A program made the position numbers and the translations under genes. From Erythrobacter sp. QSSC1-22B (GTDB taxonomy: Bacteria > Pseudomonadota > Alphaproteobacteria > Sphingomonadales > Sphingomonadaceae): a DNA stretch of 64,000 bases. Where the stretch lies: positions 186,001 to 250,000 of the forward strand of contig NZ_LZRP01000002.1 of assembly GCF_001678665.1 (NCBI RefSeq), read 5' to 3'. The notes under the pieces were generated by a model that ran no database searches, was not told the origin of the DNA, and was given only the letters and a program-made list of their open reading frames with translations. Positions 46,792 to 55,927 of this stretch are shown in pieces; the first letter of the stretch is position 1; the number at the start of each line of letters is the position of its first letter.

Positions 46792-48934
46792 ATGCCAAAA
46801 CCGACCTATTTCAATCGCACAACGAATTTGACCGCACTCTCCGGCGCCTCCGCGCTGACGCTCGCCCTACAGCCCGATGTTGCGGCTGCAGACGACTGTT
46901 TGCTCGACCGCGACAATGACGGCGTGGTCGATGCCGCGACCGACAATGACGGCGGTGCCAATTCCAACAACGACGATACCTCGACCGCCTGCGGAGTGAA
47001 CGCGCAGGCGACCGGCGCCTTTTCTACCGCGCTGGGCAGCAATTCCACCGCATCGGCCGATCGCACCATCGCCATCGGCAGGATTTCCACGGCCAGCGGC
47101 AGCGATTCCGCCGCCGTCGGCCACAATGCCCAGGCCACGGGCATCAACTCTCTGGCGGTGGGTCAATCGGCCTCGGCTTCGGCGTCCGCATCGGTCGCGA
47201 AGGGTCAGTCGGCTTCTGCTACGGCGATCGGAGCGGTTGCGGTCGGTCGCAGCGCGACATCGAGCGCAACCGGTGCCTTCGCGGGTGGCGAAAATGCCAT
47301 CGCCTTGCAGGCAGGCGGGGTGGCGCTGGGTCAGAACGCACAGGCAATCGGCCCCAGCACGATCGCAAAGCTGTTCGGAACCGTGGCGATAGGGGTCGAT
47401 ACGATTGTTTCGGACAATGCCGTCGGCATCGGCAACACCGCCATCGCCCGTTTCAGCGGCACCGCGACACCGCTAACGTCGGCATCGGTTCGGCGGTGGC
47501 GATGGGGGCGAACGCGGTGGCGATCGGCGCGAAAACCGTGGCCATCGGCACCACCGCGCGGCCCGGCTCGGGCTTCGCCTTTGACACACCCGGGGCCCAG
47601 GTGAGCGCGACGAGCAATGCCACGGCCATTGGCGGGCGCGCCGAAGTGAGCGCAAGCGGCGGCACCGCGCTGGGTGCCACTGCCCATGTCTCCGGCCAGA
47701 ACGCCCTGGCGGTCGGGGTGAACGCGTTGGCCTCGGGGAACAATGCGATCGCGAGCGGCAGCTCGTCGGAGGCCAGCGCTGCGAATGCGGTGGCGATCGG
47801 CAACGTCAGTCTTGCGGGCGGTGGTGCTTCTCTGGCGATTGGCGGGGATGGACGATGGAGATTTTCTCGGCGCGCAGGCGACCGGTTTGCGGGCCATGGC
47901 GCTGGGGGACGATGCGCGGGCGAGTGGCGCCAATGCGATTGGGATCGGCATATTCACGAACGCAACGCAGGAAAACGCAACAGCACCAGTCTATACGGCC
48001 AAAGCGCAGGGTATCAACGACTCCTCCTTCGGCGCCTCGGCCCAGGCTCTGGTCAACAACTCGACGGCTGTCGGCGCGGGCGCGGTGGCCAATGCCAATT
48101 TTGCGACCGCGGTCGGTCGCTCAGCCAGCGCGACCGCCTTGGGCCGCGCGGCCAATGCCTTCGGGGCCAAATCGGCGGCGTTCGGGACCGGCGCCCAGGC
48201 CGGTCCGCAAGGGGTTGCCTTCGGCCAGACCGCGCAGGCGACTGGGACCAACTCCACGGCGGTCGGTCAGCTCGCTCAGGCGACCCAGCTGTTGTCGACC
48301 GCAGTAGCCAACACCGCGGCGACCAATCCCACAGCGCTCTGCTCAAAGGCACAGGCCGCGCAAGCAGGTTCAACCGCCATCGGTGCCAATGCGACCACCA
48401 CTCCGGCCAACCAGGTCACATTGGGGGGCACCGGTTCGTCGGTGCGTATCGGCGACATTGCCGCCAGCACCGCAGCACCGCAGCACAGGTGGGACCGGTC
48501 GATGTGGTGACCGTCGATGCCAACGGGACGCTTGGCAGGCAGGCGGTCGCAACCGCCGGTGCCATCGATAGCGTGCGGCTATCTATGACCCACATCGCCG
48601 CGGTCACCGACGCTCAGTTCGGCGCGCTGGGCGATCGGGTCGGCTTGCTCGAGAGCGGGCTGCTGGTGTCAACTTTCGACTCAACGATCTCGACCAGGTA
48701 ACACGCGGCGGTATCGCGGCGGCAATGGCGTTTGGCGGTACGATGATCGTGCCTGACAGCACGGCCTCGGTCAGCATGAACGCGTCGACTTATCGCGGCG
48801 AACAGGGTTTTGCCGGCACCGTCACCGCGCGGGTTGCGCCCAAGCTGTATTTATCCGAGGGATTCGCCGGTTCCACGGCGCGCGATTCAACCGGCGGTCG
48901 GGTCGGACTTGCATTCGGGTTGATGGTCTGGTGA
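46792..48934 (+). pseudogene. YadA-like trimeric autotransporter adhesin, copy B (frame broken four times)
   Basis: Start at 46792 with AGGAGG before it; signal peptide, AADDCLLDRDNDG, then 14-residue head repeats as in copy A. The frame changes near 47470, 47860, 48475 and 48695. The third is a directly visible 8-base tandem duplication (CAGCACCG, 48465-48480) that copy A lacks. The C-terminus (GGIAAAMAFGG to VGLAFGLMVW) is a complete YadA anchor ending in an aromatic residue, but differs from that of copy A. Unless expressed in a corrected form, this gene is dead. Confidence 0.82.
47940..48630 (+). repeat. inverted repeat arm B (shared with arm A at 39640-40337)
   Basis: About 0.7 kb matching arm A in reverse orientation, with a 9-base in-frame deletion near 48130 (the ATGDS segment) and the 8-base duplication near 48470. 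Such arms can support homologous inversion of the 7.6 kb between them, or gene conversion. Confidence 0.75.
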
Positions 48935-48963
48935 GATTGCGACGGGGCCGCGTCGCAATCTCA
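48932..48963 (+). terminator. hairpin overlapping the adhesin copy B stop codon
   Basis: A perfect 13-bp stem (48932-48944 with 48951-48963) with loop GGGCCG. Its left arm begins with the TGA stop itself. No T tract follows (CTTGGCG), so it may slow the ribosome or protect the mRNA end rather than terminate. Confidence 0.5.
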
Positions 48964-49104
48964 CTTGGCGAACGCCCACAGAAACGCCTTCTACGCTTGT
49001 TTTGCCGGTGCACCCGAAAGTCGCTTTTCACGAATCTGTTCGAGGTTGGTTCGCAGAAGGCAATTTCCGTTTGGGAAGGGCCCTACCGCTCAAACAGCGC
49101 CGCA

Positions 49105-49977
49105 TTAATCTATCAACGAAGTTTCAAACCTTCGGAGCGCGCGGCCCATTGTGAGCACGCGATCGACATGACGCGTGCTGACGACAATGGCTCCATCGCG
49201 GTTTCGCTGCATTGCACGGCAAAGTGAATCGACCACATCGGTCCTTCCCGCTTTGACCGCACTTCCGATGTAACCGAACGTGATTTGTAGCGGCAGGCCA
49301 TGACTGAGCAGTGGTTCGGCCTCTCGGCCGTCGAGACTGTCATGAACTTGCGTGATACCTAGCGGCCCCTCTCCCGAGGCAAGAAAAGTTTCTAGCCTTT
49401 CTGGCGCAACTGCGATCCCATAATCTCCAATTCGCCCGCTTGATTTTTCCGCTTCAAGCCAGGATTGCCAGTCGTCGCGTTCGAACTGTCCGGCAATCGG
49501 TTCATGGAGCATCAGCAATTCTACGCGTTCTCGGCGCAGCCGCCGCAGGCTGCCTTCGAAGGATCGCTTCGCATGTTCGAGGTCCATATTCTCGATACTT
49601 CGAGACAAAGGCCGAAACCTTCGCCCCAGGCCCTTGCGGAGCGCAATCAGCGCCTCAATCTGGTCTGCGCCGCCCGGGAAGTAGAGGCCGACTTTTGTCG
49701 TGACCGTCGCTTCAGGTTTAGATGCTAAAAACCGGCCCAGCTCTCTTTCCGAAACACCTGCACCGTAAAGAGGCGCGGTGTCGAAATGCGTCATTCCCTG
49801 CTCGTATGCCGTTTCCAGCAAAACTTGACGATGGGGCGAAAGGCCCGCCCGAAACAATTGGGCCGTTCCGAAAATAAGGCGCGAAATCAGCGCATCTCCC
49901 ATGCGTATTCGGTTTCGTGTCCCGATCGCCATCTCATCATTGCTCCGATGGGTCGTCTGAAAAGAGGTTCTCATCAT
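49105..49977 (-). CDS. aldo/keto reductase family protein
   Basis: 290 residues from the ATG at 49977, chosen because GAGGAAG lies five to six bases upstream; a later ATG (49932) would remove the first 15. The family signature is visible in FDTAPLYGAG (catalytic Asp, Tyr), VTTKVG (Lys) and LLMLHEP (His). NADPH-dependent reduction of a carbonyl is expected. Next to glycosyltransferases it could act on a sugar, but this is a guess. Confidence 0.82.
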   Translation of the reverse strand: MMRTSFQTTHRSNDEMAIGTRNRIRMGDALISRLIFGTAQLFRAGLSPHRQVLLETAYEQGMTHFDTAPLYGAGVSERELGRFLASKPEATVTTKVGLYFPGGADQIEALIALRKGLGRRFRPLSRSIENMDLEHAKRSFEGSLRRLRRERVELLMLHEPIAGQFERDDWQSWLEAEKSSGRIGDYGIAVAPERLETFLASGEGPLGITQVHDSLDGREAEPLLSHGLPLQITFGYIGSAVKAGRTDVVDSLCRAMQRNRDGAIVVSTRHVDRVLTMGRALRRFETSLID

Positions 49978-50109
49978 TGTCTTCCTCGAGGATGGTCTGA
50001 AAAGACATAAAGTGTAATCGCGCCTCGGCTTCGGGTCCGGCGCCAAGGCATTGACTGTGCAGGGAGCGGTATCGAACCGACGCTAGAATGGTTTTGGCGA
50101 CAATTGCGA

Positions 50110-51201
50110 TCAAGATTGGCGATAGGCAGCCTCAAGATTTTCAGCGAGGTGCCATTGCATGAACGTGTCGCGGCATCGCTCCAGTCCGGCACGTCCCATG
50201 GACTGAGCCCAGTTGCGATCAGCGGCCAAGGCCATCATGCTCTCTGCGGCGGCGGCGACATCGCCGTCGGGGACGAGAATGCCCGCTGCACCGTCAACGA
50301 CGACTTCCGGGATTCCTCCAATGGCATATGCTACCACTGGGAGGCCACGGGCCTGAGCTTCGGCCAAGACCATTCCGAAGGTTTCCTGACGGGACAGGTG
50401 GATCATGGCGTGGGCGCGATCAAGATAGGGATAGACGTCGGCGGCGGCTCCAGCGAATGAGACGAGGTCTGTAAGGCCATTGTCTGCAGCAAATTGTTCA
50501 AGCTGGGGGCGGCGGGCGCCATCGCCAACGAATTCGACGCGAATCGGCGTTGAGGGATCCTTGCGTCGGATATAAGTCAGCGCTTCGAGGACCGCCTGGT
50601 GGCCCTTGTCGCCGTTCATCATCGCGACTGACACGACTCGAAACGCATGCGTCGGTTCGCGCGCTGCCCATGCAGCGACGAACTGGCCGTCGTCGAACAC
50701 TTGGTTTTCGGACAACAGCGCGTTGTAAATGACATTGATCCGGTGCGGGGCAACCCCTGCATCGACGAGCGCACGGCGGACGAAGCCCGATACCGCAATA
50801 AAATCAAATGGCATCCAAGGCAGCACCCGCTCCTTGCCTGCCCCGAGCACGGTGTTGATGACCTTGGCTTTCAGGCCAACAACGGCGAGCCAGGCCACAA
50901 AGCCCGCTTGGGCGTTGAAGCTATGTATCACTTGTGTTCGTCCGCGGCCCGCGATGCCGCGCAGGTCAAGTATTCCGGAAACTATTGCGGCCGGCCCGCG
51001 ATCCGCTCTCGCGAGCCCCGGTACCGTGTGGTGAACGAACCCATCGGTCTCGAACCGCTCGACGAGTGCCCCGCCTCCAGTGGCCAACTCGACGGACCAC
51101 CCTGTGTCCCGGAGTGCCAATGCGGTCGCGTGAATCAGAATTGCCGGCCCTGCGAGATTCAGGTCCGAACGCACGAGCAAGACTGACTTTTCAGACGGCA
51201 T
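50110..51201 (-). CDS. glycosyltransferase family 4 (paralog of 52681-53784)
   Basis: 363 residues from the ATG at 51201, with GAGGGTG upstream. GT-B fold: SFNAQAGFVAWL in the N-domain, VSVAMMNGDKGHQAVL, and the GT4 nucleotide-sugar motif HLSRQETFGMVLAEAQARG. It shares most residues with the plus-strand gene at 52681-53784 (VLLVRSDLNLAGP vs VLLVRSDMKLAGP; AHAMIHLS in both), so these are duplicates. Start overlaps the upstream gene's stop by 11 bases. Confidence 0.88.
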   Translation of the reverse strand: MPSEKSVLLVRSDLNLAGPAILIHATALALRDTGWSVELATGGGALVERFETDGFVHHTVPGLARADRGPAAIVSGILDLRGIAGRGRTQVIHSFNAQAGFVAWLAVVGLKAKVINTVLGAGKERVLPWMPFDFIAVSGFVRRALVDAGVAPHRINVIYNALLSENQVFDDGQFVAAWAAREPTHAFRVVSVAMMNGDKGHQAVLEALTYIRRKDPSTPIRVEFVGDGARRPQLEQFAADNGLTDLVSFAGAAADVYPYLDRAHAMIHLSRQETFGMVLAEAQARGLPVVAYAIGGIPEVVVDGAAGILVPDGDVAAAAESMMALAADRNWAQSMGRAGLERCRDTFMQWHLAENLEAAYRQS

Positions 51202-52360
51202 CGAACACCCTCGAAATTTCATCGGCTACGCGCGTGGTGGGGTCATGTGGCATAGCCACACCCCCTAACGGAGGTTTGCCCAAAGCGATTTGGATGGCGC
51301 GCTCCAGATCGTCGGGCGTGGTCGATGCCACAGCGATTCCGAGCAGGTCAAAACGCGTTTCCGCTGCCAATTGCGACCCCAATTGCTGCACTACCGGAAT
51401 GCCGGCCAATGCCGCTTCAATCGCCACTGTTGATCCATGGGTGACAAGGACATCACACAATTCCAATTCTTGCTCTAATCCAAGGCCGGTCAGGTGGACG
51501 AGCGGGGCGGCGATCCAATCGGTCTGGTTCGACTCCGATGGATGCAGTCTGACGTGCACGCGCCATTCGGGTCGACGGCGCGCTAAGGCATGGAGGGCAT
51601 TCTGGGTATCTTGGGCCAGCCGCAATTCACCTTTCACCAAAACCTGCGACGCGAAAAGCACAGCCGTTGGGCGAGTTCCAGAATTCAACCCGCGCTTTGC
51701 TCGCAAGGCGATCATGGAAGCAAAGGCTGGATTGCCGGTCACGACCACCTTGGCCGGCGAATGTCCGCTAGCGATCAACCGATCGCGGACGGCGTCGTTG
51801 AGAACCAGAATGCGATCGGCGTAATCTGGATTGTGCAGCCAGAAGTTGCTCGGACTGGCAATCAGATCGTTGAGCACGATCGCAGGTATCCCACGCGCCT
51901 GCGCTTCATCGATGGTCGCCTTTTCCGCGCGCGGAGCATTCGTGGTCAGAATTACGTCGGGGCTTGCGCGGGTGATTATCCTTGCTGCCAAGGTTCGCGG
52001 CGCGAACGCCTGGCGGCCCCGTTCGGCATAGATCGCCGCGGCACTTGCTTCACCATGTGCTGCTACCAGGTCGGCATAACCGAAAGCCAGGTACGCAGCG
52101 GTCTCTTCGACATCAATTTGCGGGTTTGATGGATAGGCGGACGCGAGCCGTCGTCCGAGCGCAAGCATCTCCTCGTCGCCCGCCGCCAGGAGATCGCGAA
52201 CCCGCCATGGCTCGAAGTCGGCTGCAACGGCATCGCGGTAAGCGGTTGTCAACGCGAGCAAGTCAACATGCCAACCGCGATCATGCAACTCTGCCAGCAC
52301 CGGAGCGCAAGCGCGAAAATGGCCACCGCCGTAAACGACGCAAAGCAGTCGGGGTTTCAT
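51191..52360 (-). CDS. GT-B-fold glycosyltransferase-like polysaccharide biosynthesis protein
   Basis: 389 residues from the ATG at 52360 (MKPRLLCVVYGGGHFRACAP); an upstream ATG at 52399 is possible. The GGGHFRACAP loop and the C-terminal VTHGSTVAIEAALAGIPVVQQ are typical of UDP-sugar-using GT-B enzymes and related capsule proteins. The specific sugar is unknown. It forms an overlapping pair with the GT4 gene downstream. Confidence 0.7.
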   Translation of the reverse strand: MKPRLLCVVYGGGHFRACAPVLAELHDRGWHVDLLALTTAYRDAVAADFEPWRVRDLLAAGDEEMLALGRRLASAYPSNPQIDVEETAAYLAFGYADLVAAHGEASAAAIYAERGRQAFAPRTLAARIITRASPDVILTTNAPRAEKATIDEAQARGIPAIVLNDLIASPSNFWLHNPDYADRILVLNDAVRDRLIASGHSPAKVVVTGNPAFASMIALRAKRGLNSGTRPTAVLFASQVLVKGELRLAQDTQNALHALARRRPEWRVHVRLHPSESNQTDWIAAPLVHLTGLGLEQELELCDVLVTHGSTVAIEAALAGIPVVQQLGSQLAAETRFDLLGIAVASTTPDDLERAIQIALGKPPLGGVAMPHDPTTRVADEISRVFDAV

Positions 52361-52680
52361 GGGGGGCCGGCCGCCGCCGATCGAATTCTCGCTTTCCATT
52401 CGGCGCGTTATAGCCGGAACTCCCGGTGAAGCCAGCAGCGTGTCGCCGGGCGAATGCCAGAACTCGGCAGCCTCTGCAGCAATACTCCGCACGACGAAAC
52501 CAGAAGGCGTTTGAGCACAAATTCGCTGCTGCACGGTTGCAGCGGCCACGGATTAGAATACCGCAAGCCATGCTAGTCGGTTCGTCCGTGAGCGCTGGCA
52601 GGCACGGCCGGCGCGCGGAAGGCGCGACTGACGCTGCGGAGTCCAATATCCAAACCGAAGAAAGACGATTTGTGGTTGCA
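52361..52680. promoter_or_regulatory. divergent promoter region between glycosyltransferase genes (320 bases)
   Basis: No gene recognised here. The region separates the minus-strand pair from the plus-strand GT4 and must contain two promoters. No clear -35/-10 pairs could be picked out. Confidence 0.4.
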
Positions 52681-53784
52681 ATGACGGGTCGAAAAGCTGT
52701 CCTGCTGGTGCGTTCCGACATGAAACTGGCGGGCCCTGGTATATCCATGCATGCCATCGCTCGAGCGGTGCGCGCCAAGGGCTGGCATGTGGAGATCGCG
52801 AGTGGCGGGGGGGCTTTGAAGGAGCGCCTTGAAGCGGATGGTTTCCGCCATCACGAGATTGCCGGCCTGAGAGTCGATGATCGAACCCCGTTGCGAATGA
52901 TAGCGGGCGTGCGCGCCTTGAGACGCCTGCTTGCAAAACCGGATTTTGTGGTTGCTCACAGCTTCAATGCCCACGCTGGCCTCATGAGCTGGATTGCTGG
53001 CCGCGGATCGAAGGTAAAGAATGTCAACACGGTTGTTGGGAGCGGTAAAGAGAGATTTCTGCGCTTTATGCCATTTCCATTTATTGCCGTCTCTCACTTT
53101 GTAGCTGAACAATTAGCGGAGAGTGGCGTAAATTCTGATCGGGTGCGGACGATACACAACAGCACGATTCCGGAGTGGCGTATTCTTTCGGACGTGCAGG
53201 CATTCGAGCAATTATGGCGCAAGCGTTCGCCATTGACCCCCTTCCGGTTGGTGAACATTGGGATGATGAACGGAGACAAGGGGCAGAAGGCCGTTCTCGA
53301 GATGATGGTCCGCTTGCGCCGCATCGCTCCGGAAACTCCCGTTGCTCTAGAATTGGTCGGTGAGGGCGCCTGCCGCGCCGAGCTCGAGAGGTTCGCCAAT
53401 CGAAATGGGCTGGGCGGCACAGTCAAGTTTGCCGGCGCCCTCAACGACGTATATCCAGCTCTCGACCGTGCCCATGCAATGATCCATCTTTCGCCTGAAG
53501 AGACTTTTGGAATCGTTCTGGCGGAGGCGCAGGCCCGTGGCTTGCCCGCGGTAGCCTATGGGGTGGGTGGCATTCCGGAGGTGGTTTCAGGCGGATCCAC
53601 AGGCTTGATCGTCGAGCCAAGCGATGTCGATGAGGCCGCTGCTGCCGTGTTGAGCCTGGCGCGGTCTCCGCACAAGGCTAAGAAGCTTGGGCGGTCGGGC
53701 CTGTCACGTTGTCGGCGGCTTTTTCCACAGTCCGTATTGGCTGATGCTCACGATGATGCTTACCGGCAACTTTGCTCGGCGTGA
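52681..53784 (+). CDS. glycosyltransferase family 4 (paralog of 50110-51201)
   Basis: 367 residues. Same GT4 plan as its paralog: SFNAHAGLMSWIAGRG, VNIGMMNGDKGQKAVL and HLSPEETFGIVLAEAQARG. The upstream frame is open, but the ATG at 52681 matches the partner's N-terminus (MTGRKAVLLVRSD). The two genes point away from each other around the GT-B gene, so the duplicate was inverted. Confidence 0.88.
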   Translation: MTGRKAVLLVRSDMKLAGPGISMHAIARAVRAKGWHVEIASGGGALKERLEADGFRHHEIAGLRVDDRTPLRMIAGVRALRRLLAKPDFVVAHSFNAHAGLMSWIAGRGSKVKNVNTVVGSGKERFLRFMPFPFIAVSHFVAEQLAESGVNSDRVRTIHNSTIPEWRILSDVQAFEQLWRKRSPLTPFRLVNIGMMNGDKGQKAVLEMMVRLRRIAPETPVALELVGEGACRAELERFANRNGLGGTVKFAGALNDVYPALDRAHAMIHLSPEETFGIVLAEAQARGLPAVAYGVGGIPEVVSGGSTGLIVEPSDVDEAAAAVLSLARSPHKAKKLGRSGLSRCRRLFPQSVLADAHDDAYRQLCSA

Positions 53785-53977
53785 TTGCTCGGCGTCAATC
53801 AATGAGCCGACCATGTCTGTGCCTAGAAGATCGACCCTAAGGCTTTGATAGGACTTGTATGGACTTGCGACCTCAACTCCAGGACAGGCGGTGCACGATG
53901 TGATTTTATTCACGCACGATCGCAAACTTCCGGAGTGCCCACAGAAGCGAAGTAAGGCCGTTGCCCTGGAGTTCCCT

Positions 53978-55108
53978 CTATGAATGCGAAACCTTTGGGC
54001 TTGTCACTGTGTCACTTCTTCGAAGTGAATTGAAATTCATGGCATCGATCGGACGGCCACGAGAATAAGAGTAGCCGAGCGCAAACATTATCGTTCCAAA
54101 TGCCCGTATGTCGGTGATCAATGATTCAATCATCCCGATCCCTATGATGATGCCAAGAGTCAGGAGCGTTAATTGGTTGCGAAGGCGCAGTGCTTTAAGC
54201 GCCACGTTGGCAAGAAAGGCTAAGAGGGCCAACAGAGGCAAAACGCCATAGGCCGCCCATATCTGAAGAAGCATGTTGTGCGCGTGCTGAATTTCGAGGC
54301 GCCGGTAAATCGGGTAGACGTTGAGGAAGTTTGTAAAGGCGGCCTCCCCGAAGTTGAACGCATGCGCTCCACCTGTTCGAGCGAAGTCCAGGCTGACTTG
54401 GATGATCTGCAGCCGGAGCTGATCGGAGAAATTGCCAAGGCTCAAGCCGCGAGCAAGGAGGATTGCGACTGCAGTCGCCACAAATATTGCAAGTATAAAG
54501 CGATTTTTTCTGACAGCATCCAATGATACCGCAAAACTCACCACAGTTAAAGCCAGCAGGGCCCGCGATGAAACGAAAGCTGCCAGAGCAATCAGCAAGG
54601 CCAGACAAATGAAACGAAGCCTTCCTTTTGTGCGAGTCACGACGAGCGGAAGAAAAGCCGCCACCATGGCAGCTGTATGGTTATTATCAGGAGGATAGAG
54701 AAGCGCATCCTGGTTGAGAATGCTTTCATTAGTGGAATGCGTAGCGTAATAAACCGTGAGTACCAAAAAGAATATCGTTAATATTGGCGCTTCTTTCTTT
54801 GGCGCAAGTCCTAAATTTATTCCTACAAAAAACATGGCTGCGGCAATAAAGAATTTAAACGCCTCGAAATCTCGGCCGAATCCACCATAGATGAATGTCG
54901 GACCGATGACGGCGAGCATTGCCATGATCAGAAAGACCGCCAACAAGGAGCCGCTGCCCTCAGGGAGGGGGGGGCCGCCCCGGAACCCTCGATGCATGAA
55001 TATGAGGCTCGCGAGCGCCAGTGCTGCGATCGAATAGATTTCAGGCGAGAGGAAGCTGAGGAAAAGGGCAGGAGCGATCACGACCTCGCCTCCTGCGAGC
55101 TCAGGCAT
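53978..55108 (-). CDS. O-antigen polymerase-like (Wzy) membrane protein
   Basis: 376 residues, about 10 hydrophobic helices, with the Wzy_C-type loop ending in QHAHNMLLQIWAAYG and a conserved Arg-rich periplasmic segment before it (NVYPIYRRLEIQHAH). It differs strongly from the O-antigen-ligase-family gene at 35 kb. One of the two may polymerise repeat units and the other ligate them. The gene is lower in GC. Start at 55108 is the family-length choice. Confidence 0.72.
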   Translation of the reverse strand: MPELAGGEVVIAPALFLSFLSPEIYSIAALALASLIFMHRGFRGGPPLPEGSGSLLAVFLIMAMLAVIGPTFIYGGFGRDFEAFKFFIAAAMFFVGINLGLAPKKEAPILTIFFLVLTVYYATHSTNESILNQDALLYPPDNNHTAAMVAAFLPLVVTRTKGRLRFICLALLIALAAFVSSRALLALTVVSFAVSLDAVRKNRFILAIFVATAVAILLARGLSLGNFSDQLRLQIIQVSLDFARTGGAHAFNFGEAAFTNFLNVYPIYRRLEIQHAHNMLLQIWAAYGVLPLLALLAFLANVALKALRLRNQLTLLTLGIIIGIGMIESLITDIRAFGTIMFALGYSYSRGRPIDAMNFNSLRRSDTVTSPKVSHS

Positions 55109-55927
55109 GGCGCGGGGTGGATGTTAACATCCACGAATTTCAACATCATAACGAGGTGTCTCGGCAAATGCAGAATCGCCATCGAGCATTTATTGTGTTT
55201 TGAATTGCACGCAAGGGTAACAGGCTGATATAAAGGGAGATCGCGTTTTTGAGAACGCCCTGCCCGCGCATGGCTTTGAGCGCGTTCTTTGATCAAGAGT
55301 GGGGTCATTTCAACACGCTCATAAATCCGACAGTCTCGCATTGGCCGTACATTTCTTACTGATCAATCAAGCGCCATATAAAGTTCTTTTCTTCGCATCG
55401 GAGGCCTCTTGAAGCCGTAAATGGAGCCAGTGGAGCGAACCTGATGCAATGACCTTCAACATTACGGCTTGAGATTCTCAAGTGAACCGGAACCGAGCGG
55501 TTCGGTGGGAAATGCGGCATTCGGAATGGCGAATTATCACCGAGGCGATCAGAAGCTTCCCGGGCAGGAATGGTCGTCCCGAGACTTTCGGACCGCAGGC
55601 CTAGCGGTCAAGGCGCGCCTGATCCAGCGATTTGAGCATGTCTCGGCCTCCTTTGCTCCCGGTCGGTGGGCCAGCGACCGTCACCAATGGCAGCAAGCAG
55701 GGCGCGTTTGTCAGCCCCGGACATCTCCCGAGCGAGCGTCTGCACCAGCTGGATAACGATAGCACCGGTGGCGTGGTCTCGTTGGCTTGTCGGCCCCGCT
55801 CGAAAGATTCTCACGGCAAAAGAATGTCGCATCGCGATTGCAGACAGAGCGCAATACACTAAGGGCATGGTCGGCAGGGTATGTGGGTCCCCAGCGTTCA
55901 ATTTGACCCTCAAGAGGCGGAGCAATC
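55109..55927. other. no recognisable gene (819 bases upstream of legB)
   Basis: Small frames such as 55608-55925 minus (containing LVQTLAREMSGADKRALLAA) and 55469-55756 plus are present, but I recognise none and give them low weight. The promoter of the leg operon must lie near 55.8-55.92 kb. Confidence 0.5.

Noticed and set aside
46223-46798. 191-codon minus-strand open frame before adhesin copy B
   Set aside because: No motif, no ribosome site, composition like chance, and it overlaps the likely promoter of copy B and the aldolase gene start.
55608-55925. Small minus-strand frame upstream of legB
   Set aside because: A helical-looking segment (LVQTLAREMSGADKRALLAA) is suggestive, but no start signal or family match could be seen.
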